A stretch of DNA of 64,000 nt from Paraplanobispora siamensis (lineage in GTDB: Bacteria; Actinomycetota; Actinomycetes; Streptosporangiales; Streptosporangiaceae). Below the pieces are notes generated by a model that was not told the DNA's origin, ran no database searches, and was given only the letters and a program-made list of their open reading frames with translations. Below are positions 47,608 through 56,994 of the stretch, one piece after another. The position numbers and the translations under genes are program-made. The stretch covers positions 186,001 to 250,000 of the forward strand of contig NZ_BOOJ01000012.1 in assembly GCF_016863175.1 (NCBI RefSeq). Reading direction: 5' to 3'. Within the stretch, counting starts at the first letter, position 1, and the number at the start of each line of letters is the position of its first letter.

Positions 47608-48387
47608 TCACTCCTCGCCGGGGTCGCCGTCGGCGAGGATCTGGTAGAGCCTGCGGCGGGTCTCGATCAGCTGCTGCCTGGCCTGGCGGATCTGGGCCTC
47701 GGTGCCGGTCTGCAGGATCTGCAGCATGGCGAAGGCGGACTGGCGGCCCAGGTCCATCAGCTCCCAGGTGCTGTCGTCGACGTCGGGCGTCATCTCCTCC
47801 CACGGCGCGCGCACCTCGTCGGGGTGCTCGGTGACGTAGGTCCGGCCCGCGTCGGTGAGGCGGAAGGTCTTGCGGCCGTCGCTCTCCTCCGACAGGACCA
47901 GGCCCTCGTCGGTGAGCTGCTGCAGCGCCGGGTAGACCGCGCCCGGACTGGGCTTCCAGCCGCCCTGGCTGCGCTGGGCGATCTCCTGGATGATCTGGTA
48001 GCCGTTGCGCGGCTCCTCCGACAGCAGGGCGAGGATCGCGGCGCGCACGTCGCCCCGCTTGGCCTTGCGCCCGCGGCCGAACGGCGGGCGTCCGAACGGG
48101 CCGCCGCGACCGCCGGGACCGCCCCAGGGCCCGCGGCCCCAGTCCCACGGGAAGCCCCCGCCGCCCCACGGGCCCGGGCCACGGTGACCGCGGTGACGGC
48201 GCTCGTGCGGCCCGCCCTCATGAGGGCCGTGCGGGCCGTGGTGACCCGGCGGTCCTCCGTGGCGGGTCCCGGCCTGCTGCCAGCCCTCGGCCATGGTGCG
48301 CAGCGCCTCCATGGCCTGCTTGATCTCGCGGCGCATCTGGCGGGGGTGCATCCCCCAGTGGCCGCCCATCGCGTGTGCGGATGTCAT
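47608..48387 (-). CDS. PadR-family transcriptional regulator with His/Gly-rich N-terminus
   Basis: A 259-residue regulator. Residues ~112-190 are the PadR winged helix: KRGDVRAAILALLSEEPRNG, YQIIQEIAQRS, SPGAVYPALQQLTDEGLV and DGRKTFRLTDAG; the C-terminal helices (about 200-259) mediate dimerisation. The first ~110 residues are atypical: a short helix (MHPRQMRREIKQAMEALRTM) and a His/Gly/Pro/Trp-rich region (GHHGPHGPHE, GPWGGGGFPWDWG) that might bind metal. The ATG at 48387 has AAGGAGAA at ideal distance. A near-consensus promoter overlapped by a GATATATC palindrome lies directly upstream, fitting autoregulation. It precedes the DUF1707 gene in an apparent two-gene operon. Confidence 0.92.
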   Translation of the reverse strand: MTSAHAMGGHWGMHPRQMRREIKQAMEALRTMAEGWQQAGTRHGGPPGHHGPHGPHEGGPHERRHRGHRGPGPWGGGGFPWDWGRGPWGGPGGRGGPFGRPPFGRGRKAKRGDVRAAILALLSEEPRNGYQIIQEIAQRSQGGWKPSPGAVYPALQQLTDEGLVLSEESDGRKTFRLTDAGRTYVTEHPDEVRAPWEEMTPDVDDSTWELMDLGRQSAFAMLQILQTGTEAQIRQARQQLIETRRRLYQILADGDPGEE

Positions 48388-48445
48388 GGCGTTCTCCTTC
48401 TGAAGATCTGTGCACGATCGACCTTCGATCGTTCTCGACTCTTCA

Positions 48446-48474
48446 AAGATATATCGACAGTGTTCTACTGCCAA
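48446..48474 (-). promoter_or_regulatory. Promoter with overlapping palindromes upstream of padR
   Basis: On the minus strand TTGGCA (48474-48469) is 17 bp from TATCTT (48451-48446), a good sigma-70-type promoter. The palindrome GATATATC (48448-48455) overlaps the -10, and two CGATCG palindromes (48415, 48426) lie 11 bp apart downstream. Together this fits a PadR-type autorepressor site. Confidence 0.55.
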
Positions 48475-48916
48475 CCCCCTTTTCGTGTGGACTGTCCTCT
48501 CATGGGCGGTCACGGAGGGTGACTTACCGGTCCCCGGAAAAAATAAGTGAGATAGATCACTGGATTCTCGGCGGATTTCGGAACAAGCACCGAGACCTAG
48601 GCGTTACAAATGACATAGACGGGATTCGTTCCGTGCCGGAAGGGCTGGGGGGTGCTTTCGGTGCGGAACGGTCCCGTCTGTCGTTTCCGCAGCATGCGGC
48701 CCCGTGTCGGCTCCGGGGACCCGATCGGCCGCCCGGCCCGTCCCGGCGGGCACCAACCGCCCGCGCCGTCCGTTCACCTGTCGTGGACATGGGGAATCCC
48801 GCCGCGATCCCGGGGGACGCGGCACATCCGGTGCGTCTGCCGCCGTCGTCTGTCCTTCGGGTCGGCTTTGCCGTACAGTCACCCACCGTGATCTTGTTGG
48901 TGGTGATTGAGCGTTG
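48475..48916. other. 442-bp gene-free region between padR and the metal-dependent hydrolase
   Basis: No convincing gene in either direction. The first ~130 bp are unusually AT-rich (CCGGAAAAAATAAG, GATAGATCACTGG, TTACAAATGACATAGAC) and include a Crp-like dyad; the remainder returns to high GC. The frames open through this stretch lack ribosome binding sites and family features. It most likely holds promoters for padR and for the gene at 48917. Confidence 0.5.
48546..48561. promoter_or_regulatory. Crp-like dyad AGTGA-N6-TCACT
   Basis: AGTGA (48546-48550), spacer GATAGA, TCACT (48557-48561): a perfect 5-bp dyad with the spacing of Crp/FNR-family sites, one base per arm off the TGTGA/TCACA consensus. 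It lies 72 bp upstream of the padR -35 hexamer. Confidence 0.35.
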
Positions 48917-49642
48917 ATGGGGCACACGCACGCGCTGACGGGAGCGATCGCCTGGCTCGGCGTGGCGCCGACGCTGGCCGCGCTGCCGCTGCTGACCGAC
49001 TCCTCCAGGTTCGTCGAGACCGGGGTCATGGTGAACGCGCTCAGCCCGGCCGAGTTCGTCGCCGGGGCGCTGATCTGCGCCGGGGCCGCGATGCTCCCGG
49101 ACCTCGACCATCCCAGCGCCACGATCGCGCAGACCTTCGGGCCCGTCACCTGGGCGCTGAGCAAGGGGGTCAACTGGCTGGCCGGCGGGCACCGCAACGC
49201 CACCCACTCGCTGCTGTTCGCGGTCGGGGCCGGGTTCGGCGCCCACTATCTGGCGAACAGCCAGCCGATCGGCCGGGACATCCTCGTCGTGCTGCTGATC
49301 GGCCTGGCGCTGCGGGCGATCGGCATCGGGATCCCGGGCAAGAAGTTCGCCTCGGCGATGGTGAACATCGCCATGACCGCCGGGCTGTTCGCGGTGTTCC
49401 GCTCCGACAACGTCGGCTACGCCTGGCTGGGGCTCGCGGTCGCGCTCGGGTGCCTGGTGCACGTCGTGGGGGACTGCTGCACCGAGAAGGGCTGCCCGGT
49501 CCTGTGGCCTATGAAGCAGCGCTGGCTGCTGCCGTGGAAGATCGGCATCAAGACGGGCCGCGCCTTCGAGCAGAAGTTTCTCGCCCCGGTACTTTCCGTC
49601 GTCGTTCTCGGACTTCTGTACTGGCGCCTGGCGCCCCTCTGA
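48917..49642 (+). CDS. YdjM-type membrane-bound metal-dependent hydrolase
   Basis: A 241-residue integral membrane protein of the YdjM/LexA-regulated hydrolase family (PF04307). Putative metal ligands: MGHTHALTGA at the N-terminus, AAMLPDLDHPSATIA, GGHRNATHSLLFAVG and LVHVVGDCCTEKGCPVLWP. About five to six membrane segments. The biochemical activity is not known; the E. coli relative YdjM is induced by SOS. ATG 48917 is preferred to the TTG one codon upstream. Divergence from padR is across 442 bp of mostly non-coding DNA. Confidence 0.9.
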   Translation: MGHTHALTGAIAWLGVAPTLAALPLLTDSSRFVETGVMVNALSPAEFVAGALICAGAAMLPDLDHPSATIAQTFGPVTWALSKGVNWLAGGHRNATHSLLFAVGAGFGAHYLANSQPIGRDILVVLLIGLALRAIGIGIPGKKFASAMVNIAMTAGLFAVFRSDNVGYAWLGLAVALGCLVHVVGDCCTEKGCPVLWPMKQRWLLPWKIGIKTGRAFEQKFLAPVLSVVVLGLLYWRLAPL

Positions 49643-49659
49643 CCATACTGGTAAGTAAC

Positions 49660-49699
49660 TTGATGTCGAGATATCTACGGGGATATCTTGACGTCGAGA
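49660..49699. promoter_or_regulatory. Duplicated TTGAYGTCGAGA elements flanking an AGATATC dyad, upstream of acnA
   Basis: TTGATGTCGAGA (49660-49671) and TTGACGTCGAGA (49688-49699) are direct repeats 28 bp apart. Between and overlapping them AGATATC (49669-49675) / GATATCT (49682-49688) is a perfect 7-bp dyad with 6-bp spacer. The second element extends to the near-palindrome TCTTGACGTCGAGA. This looks like a multi-site operator for a dimeric repressor. Confidence 0.55.
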
Positions 49700-49729
49700 C
49701 AACCGCTGCAACCTGCGGAGGGCGGCCGG

Positions 49730-49743
49730 TTAGGCATACCTAA
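49730..49743. promoter_or_regulatory. Iron-box-like palindrome (IdeR/DmdR type) upstream of acnA
   Basis: TTAGGCATACCTAA (TTAGG-N4-CCTAA) lies 90 bp before the acnA start. Aligned to the IdeR/DmdR consensus TTAGGTTAGGCTAACCTAA it agrees at 14 of 19 positions, including the whole right CCTAA arm. Iron-dependent control of an iron-sulfur aconitase would make physiological sense. Confidence 0.5.
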
Positions 49744-49832
49744 CTGACGTGGGCACTTCCGCGGTGCGGCAGGATTCAGTTGCGCCCCGCAGGCGAGGCG
49801 TGCAGACGACATGGTGATGAGGGAGGCGAATC

Positions 49833-52601
<2,769 letters not shown>

Positions 52602-52658
52602 GCCGGGGGGACGGGGCCCCTCGGGGTCCCGCCCATATCGGGGAGACACCCCAGACAC

Positions 52659-52693
52659 GAGCCACCCGGCGGCGCACCGCCGCCGGGTGGCTC
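52659..52693 (+). terminator. Perfect 15-bp stem-loop after acnA
   Basis: GAGCCACCCGGCGGC (52659-52673) and its exact complement (52679-52693) with a 5-nt loop, 57 nt after the stop, followed by TGTC. Confidence 0.8.
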
Positions 52694-52694
52694 T

Positions 52695-52797
52695 GTCATG
52701 CCCGGACCGTCATGCCCGGACCGTCACGCCCGGAGCGCGGCCCGGCCCGGGGAGCGGGGTCCAGGGCGGCGGGGTCCAGGGCGGCGGGGTCCGGGTG
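52695..52797. repeat. Two adjacent triplicated short tandem repeats
   Basis: GTCATGCCCGGACC is present at 52695 and 52709, with a degenerate third copy (GTCACGCCCGGAG) at 52723. GGGGTCCAGGGCGGC follows at 52756 and 52771, with a partial third copy at 52786. Unit lengths are 14 and 15 bp, much like the array at 13911. The stretch lies between the acnA terminator and the TauE/SafE gene. Confidence 0.9.
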
Positions 52798-52846
52798 ACG
52801 GCATCATGGACGGGGCCCGGTCCGGGGCGGCGCTACGGTCGCGTCC

Positions 52847-53572
52847 ATGGGTGACGAGGCGGCAGTGGTCGTTCTGGCGGGCCTGGCGGTCCTCCTGGGG
52901 GCGATCGTCCAGGGGGCGGTCGGGTTCGGGCTGGGGCTGGTGGCGGCCCCGATCATCACGATCCTGGCGCCCTCCGTGGTCCCCGGGGCGATCCAGGTCG
53001 TGAACGTCACGCTGCCGCTGTTCACCCTCATGGTCGAGTGGCGCCGGGTGGACTGGCGCGGGCTCGGCTTCGCGCTGCTGGGCAGGCTGCCCGGCAGCCT
53101 CCTGGGCGGCCTGGTGGTCGTCTACGTCTCCACCCGGGCCCTGGGCGTCCTGGTGGGCGTGATGGTGCTGGTCGCCGTCGCCCTGACCGTGCGGGCGGCG
53201 GCCGTACCGCGCACTCCGGCGACCCTGACGGGGGCGGGTCTCGTCTCGGGGATCACCGGCACCGCGACCGGGATCGGCGGGCCGCCGATGGCCCTGGTCT
53301 ACCAGAACGCCAAGGGGCCGCAGATCCGCGCCACCCTCGCTATGTTCTTCTTCCTCAGCGCCGCGCAGTCCATGGTCATCCTCGCCGTCCTGGGGCGGCT
53401 GCCGGCGCGGGCGCTGGGCTTCGGGGCCGTGCTGATCCCGTTCCTGGTCGTCGGCTTCCTCCTGTCGGGCCCGCTGCGCCGCTATCTCGACGGCGGGCGT
53501 GTCAGGGCCGCGATCCTCATGGTGGCCGCGCTTTCCGCGCTGGGCCTGATCATCCAGAGCACCGTGGGTTAA
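52847..53572 (+). CDS. TauE/SafE family sulfite/anion exporter-type permease
   Basis: A 241-residue membrane protein of the TauE/SafE family (PF01925) with about eight hydrophobic segments. Both family repeats are visible: VVVLAGLAVLLGAIVQGAVGFGLGL at the N-terminus and GAGLVSGITGTATGIGGPPMALVYQ in the middle, each with the characteristic G-x-GGG-like glycine cluster. Members move sulfite, sulfoacetate or other anions; the substrate is unknown. ATG at 52847. Monocistronic: repeats lie upstream and the xyl region downstream. Confidence 0.9.
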   Translation: MGDEAAVVVLAGLAVLLGAIVQGAVGFGLGLVAAPIITILAPSVVPGAIQVVNVTLPLFTLMVEWRRVDWRGLGFALLGRLPGSLLGGLVVVYVSTRALGVLVGVMVLVAVALTVRAAAVPRTPATLTGAGLVSGITGTATGIGGPPMALVYQNAKGPQIRATLAMFFFLSAAQSMVILAVLGRLPARALGFGAVLIPFLVVGFLLSGPLRRYLDGGRVRAAILMVAALSALGLIIQSTVG

Positions 53573-53587
53573 GCCCGCGTTTCTGGA

Positions 53588-53606
53588 TTGTTACCGGCCA
53601 CAACAA
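53588..53606. promoter_or_regulatory. TTGTT-N9-AACAA dyad upstream of xylF-like gene
   Basis: TTGTT (53588-53592) and AACAA (53602-53606) form a perfect dyad in the 204-bp leader of the sugar-transport operon; a second GTTG/CAAC dyad is near 53653. ROK repressors bind AT-rich dyads, and a ROK gene ends the operon, so this is a candidate operator. The leader holds no gene. Confidence 0.35.
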
Positions 53607-53776
53607 ACTTTCCCTCTGGAGGGTCTGGCGTTCCTGGCCACGGCGGAATACGTTGCCGCAAACAACATTCAACGGGACGGTGAGCCGTAACCCGGCCGGG
53701 CCGTTCCGATGAATTCGGCATGCCGCACTTCCGACCCCCCACTTCTCGAAGTTCTCGAAGAAAGGACCCGTGCACC

Positions 53777-54889
53777 ATGCGCAAGGGGATCCTCAGCCTG
53801 ACCGCCGCCGCCGCGGTGATGACTCTCGGCCTCGCCGCATGCGGGAGCGACGGTGGCGACACCAGCGCCCAGAGCAGCGCCGCCCCGGCCGAGAGCAAGG
53901 CCGCCGGAAAGGTCGGCGTCATCCTGCCGGACAGCAAGTCCTCCGCCCGCTGGGAGACCGCGGACCGCAAGTACCTGGAGGAGGCGTTCAAGGCCGCGGG
54001 CGTGGCCTACGACATCCAGAACGCCCAGGGCGACAAGAACCAGTTCCAGACCATCGCGGACCAGATGATCACCAACGGGGCCACGGTCCTGATGATCGTC
54101 AACCTGGACAGCGGCACCGGCAAGGCCGTGCTCGACAAGGCCAAGGCCCAGGGCGTGGCCACCATCGACTACGACCGCCTGACCCTCAACGGCGGCGCCT
54201 CCTACTACGTGAGCTTCGACAACACCAAGGTCGGCACCCTGCAGGGTGAGGGCCTGGTCAAGTGCCTCACGGACAAGAAGGCCGAGAAGCCGATCGTCGC
54301 CTACCTCAACGGCTCGCCCACCGACAACAACGCCACCCTGTTCAAGAACGGCTACGACGGCGTGCTCAAGCCCAAGTTCGACGCGGGCGAGTACGAGAAG
54401 GGCCCGGACCAGTCGGTTCCGGACTGGGACAACGCCCAGGCCGCCACGATCTTCGAGCAGATGCTGACCGAGCAGCCGAAGATCGCCGGTGTGCTGGCCG
54501 CCAACGACGGCCTCGGCAACGCCGCCATCACCGTGCTCAAGAAGAACAACCTCAACGGCAAGGTGCCGGTGACCGGCCAGGACGCCACCGTCCAGGGTCT
54601 GCAGAACATCCTCGCCGGCGACCAGTGCATGACGGTCTACAAGGCGATCAAGAAGGAGGCCGACGCGGCCGCCGCGCTCGCGATCGGCCTGGCCAAGGGT
54701 GAGAAGCCGGCCGCGAGCGGCACGGTCAAGGACACCGAGAGCGGCCAGGACGTTCCCGCGGTCCTGCTCGACCCGCAGGCCATCTACTTCGAGAACGTCA
54801 AGGACGTCGTCACCGACGGGTTCGTGACCAAGGAAGAGCTGTGCACCGGCGACTTCGCCGCCAAGTGCACCGAGGCCGGAATCCAGTAA
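53777..54889 (+). CDS. xylF: Xylose-type ABC transporter substrate-binding lipoprotein
   Basis: A 370-residue periplasmic-binding-protein-fold lipoprotein. The signal peptide MRKGILSLTAAAAVMTLGLA ends in lipobox LAAC with Cys22 as lipidation site. The mature part has KVGVILPDSKSSARWETADR, DQMITNGATVLMIVNLDSGT, ATIDYDRLTLNGGASYYVSF, DWDNAQAATIFEQML and GVLAANDGLGNAAI, matching XylF-type sugar binders. The order binding protein, ATPase, permease and ROK regulator matches the Streptomyces xylFGH-rok7B7 locus; xylose is the likely ligand but a related sugar is possible. ATG 53777 is chosen over longer frames because it starts the signal peptide. A 17-bp hairpin separates it from the ATPase gene. 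Confidence 0.93.
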   Translation: MRKGILSLTAAAAVMTLGLAACGSDGGDTSAQSSAAPAESKAAGKVGVILPDSKSSARWETADRKYLEEAFKAAGVAYDIQNAQGDKNQFQTIADQMITNGATVLMIVNLDSGTGKAVLDKAKAQGVATIDYDRLTLNGGASYYVSFDNTKVGTLQGEGLVKCLTDKKAEKPIVAYLNGSPTDNNATLFKNGYDGVLKPKFDAGEYEKGPDQSVPDWDNAQAATIFEQMLTEQPKIAGVLAANDGLGNAAITVLKKNNLNGKVPVTGQDATVQGLQNILAGDQCMTVYKAIKKEADAAAALAIGLAKGEKPAASGTVKDTESGQDVPAVLLDPQAIYFENVKDVVTDGFVTKEELCTGDFAAKCTEAGIQ

Positions 54890-54896
54890 CGCGCAG

Positions 54897-54937
54897 GCGG
54901 GGTACGGCCGGCGTCCCCTCCGCCGGCCGTACCCCGC
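54897..54937 (+). terminator. 17-bp intercistronic stem-loop between xylF and xylG
   Basis: GCGGGGTACGGCCGGCG (54897-54913) and its exact complement (54921-54937) with a 7-nt loop, 7 nt after the xylF stop and 19 nt before the ATPase start. Inside an operon this usually gives partial termination and a stable xylF mRNA, so the binding protein is made in excess (inference). Confidence 0.65.
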
Positions 54938-54956
54938 CGCACCTGAGGAGCCCCAT

Positions 54957-55721
54957 ATGACCCCCGTACTGGAACTCCGCGGGATCGACAAGAGCTTCGG
55001 TCCCGTCCAGGTCCTGCACGACGTCGCCTTCTCCGTCCACGCCGGAGAGGTGACCGCGCTGGTCGGCGACAACGGCGCCGGTAAGTCCACCCTCGTCAAG
55101 TGCGTCGGCGGCATCCACCCCATCGACTCGGGCGAGTACCTCTTCGAGGGCAAGCCCGTCCACGTCCACAGCCCGCGCGAGGCCGCCGCCCTGGGCATCG
55201 AGATCGTCTACCAGGACCTGGCGCTGTGCGACAACCTCGACATCGTCCAGAACATGTTCCTGGGGCGTGAGCACAAGCGCGGCATCGTCCTCGACGAGGA
55301 CACCATGGAGGAGATGGCGGCCAAGACGCTGGAGGGCCTGTCGGTCCGGACCGTCAAGTCCATCCGCCAGCACGTCTCCAGCCTCTCCGGCGGCCAGCGG
55401 CAGACCGTCGCGATCGCCAAGGCCGTGCTCTGGAACAGCAAGGTCGTCATCCTCGACGAGCCCACCGCGGCGCTCGGTGTCGCGCAGACCGCGCAGGTGC
55501 TGGAGCTGGTCCGCCGCCTGGCCGACCAGGGCCTGGCCGTCGTGCTCATCTCGCACAACATGAACGACGTGTTCGCCGTGTCCGACCGGATCGCCGCGCT
55601 CTACCTCGGCCGGATGGCGGCCCAGGTGAAGACCTCGGACGTCACCCACGCGCAGGTCGTCGAACTGATCACCTCCGGCCGGAGCGGGGACCTCGGCCTG
55701 ACCAACGGAGTTCCGGCATGA
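54957..55721 (+). CDS. xylG: Sugar ABC transporter ATP-binding protein (single domain)
   Basis: A 254-residue ATPase with one ABC cassette: Walker A GDNGAGKST (37-45), signature LSGGQ (143-147), Walker B VVILDEP (163-169) and the H-loop in LISHNMNDVF. XylG/RbsA proteins of enterobacteria carry two fused cassettes (about 500 residues), so this is the single-cassette form that must dimerise. It energises sugar import with the adjacent permease. The ATG follows CTGAGGAG; its stop overlaps the permease ATG by 4 bp. Confidence 0.94.
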   Translation: MTPVLELRGIDKSFGPVQVLHDVAFSVHAGEVTALVGDNGAGKSTLVKCVGGIHPIDSGEYLFEGKPVHVHSPREAAALGIEIVYQDLALCDNLDIVQNMFLGREHKRGIVLDEDTMEEMAAKTLEGLSVRTVKSIRQHVSSLSGGQRQTVAIAKAVLWNSKVVILDEPTAALGVAQTAQVLELVRRLADQGLAVVLISHNMNDVFAVSDRIAALYLGRMAAQVKTSDVTHAQVVELITSGRSGDLGLTNGVPA

Positions 55722-56959
55722 CCACCACCATCGAGAGCAAGCCAGAGTCCCCCTCGATCGCCTCCAACGTCCGCGGCTACGCCGAGCGGGTCCGCGGCGG
55801 CGACATGGGCGCGCTGCCCGCGGTGTTCGGCCTGATCGTGCTCTGCACAGTCTTCTCGATCCTGCGGCCCTCCTTCCTGACGGCGGGCAACTTCGCCAAC
55901 CTGTTCACCCAGGGCGCGGCCGTCACCGTGATCGCCATGGGTCTGGTGTTCGTCCTGCTCCTCGGCGAGATCGACCTGTCGGCGGGCTTCGCCAGCGGTG
56001 TCTGCGCCGCGGTGCTGGCGATCCTGCTCACCGACCAGGGCCAGCCCTGGTACGTCGCGGTGCTCGCGGCCATCCTCACCGGCGCCGCGATCGGCACCAC
56101 CCTCGGCGCGCTGGTCGCCAAGCTCGGCATCCCCTCCTTCGTGGTGACGTTGGCCGGCTTCCTCGCCTTCCAGGGCCTGGTCCTGCTGCTGGTCAAGGGC
56201 GGCACGAACATCTCCATCCGGGACGAGACGATCCTCGCGATCGCCAACAAGAACCTGCCGCCGGTGTGGGGCTGGGCTCTGCTGATCCTGGGGGTCGTCG
56301 GTTACGCGGCGGTCCAGCTCATCCGGGCGCGCAAGCGGACCGCGCGCGGCCTGACCGCGGACCCCATCTCGCTGATCGCGGTGCGCGTGGGGGCGCTGGC
56401 CGTCCTGGGCGGGCTCGCCGTCTACTTCCTGAACCTGGAGCGCAGCCGCAACGCGGCGGTCGTCTCCCTCAAGGGCGTGCCGGTCGTCGTCCCGATCATC
56501 GTCGTCCTCCTGCTGGTGCTGACCTTCGTGCTGCGCCGCACCGGGTACGGCCGTCACCTGTACGCCGTCGGCGGCAACGCCGAGGCGGCCCGCCGGGCCG
56601 GCATCAACGTGGACCGGATGAAGATCACCGCGTTCGTGCTCTGTTCCACCCTGGCCTCGGTCGGCGGCATCATCGCGGCCTCCCGTGGCGCCTCGGTCGA
56701 CCCCAACACCGGCGGCAGCAACGTGCTGCTGTACGCCGTGGGCGCGGCCGTCATCGGCGGCACCAGCCTCTTCGGCGGCAAGGGCCGTGTCCTGGACGCG
56801 GTCCTGGGCGGCGCGGTGGTCGCGGTCATCGAGAACGGCATGGGCCTGATGGGCTACAGCTCCGGCGTGAAGTACATCGTCACCGGTTCCGTTCTGCTCC
56901 TGGCCGCGAGCGTGGACGCGCTGTCCCGCAGGCGTGCCGCCGCAACTGGTCTAGGGTGA
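55718..56959 (+). CDS. xylH: Sugar ABC transporter permease (xylose/ribose type)
   Basis: A 413-residue permease of the RbsC/XylH family with about ten or more membrane segments. Signatures: GAAVTVIAMGLVFVLLLGEIDLS, GIPSFVVTLAGFLAFQG, RTGYGRHLYAVGGNAEAARR (the cytoplasmic EAA-like loop) and GAAVIGGTSLFGGKGRVLDA. The longer central part (about 165-260) matches the XylH subtype rather than the shorter RbsC. The ATG overlaps the ATPase stop by 4 bp. Its own stop overlaps a GTG at 56956 that is in frame with the ROK gene. Confidence 0.94.
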   Translation: MTTTIESKPESPSIASNVRGYAERVRGGDMGALPAVFGLIVLCTVFSILRPSFLTAGNFANLFTQGAAVTVIAMGLVFVLLLGEIDLSAGFASGVCAAVLAILLTDQGQPWYVAVLAAILTGAAIGTTLGALVAKLGIPSFVVTLAGFLAFQGLVLLLVKGGTNISIRDETILAIANKNLPPVWGWALLILGVVGYAAVQLIRARKRTARGLTADPISLIAVRVGALAVLGGLAVYFLNLERSRNAAVVSLKGVPVVVPIIVVLLLVLTFVLRRTGYGRHLYAVGGNAEAARRAGINVDRMKITAFVLCSTLASVGGIIAASRGASVDPNTGGSNVLLYAVGAAVIGGTSLFGGKGRVLDAVLGGAVVAVIENGMGLMGYSSGVKYIVTGSVLLLAASVDALSRRRAAATGLG

Positions 56960-56994
56960 TCCACGACTCCGACCGACCTAAGGAACGCCACGCG

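Noticed and set aside
48375-48917. 180-codon plus-strand frame in the gap before the metal-dependent hydrolase
   Set aside because: Begins inside the padR 5' region, crosses the AT-rich promoter DNA, and its product resembles no family.
54897-54937. The hairpin after the xylose-binding protein gene as a full operon terminator
   Set aside because: The ATPase gene starts only 19 nt later with its own ribosome binding site and clear pathway linkage, so read-through must occur; treated as an intercistronic hairpin.
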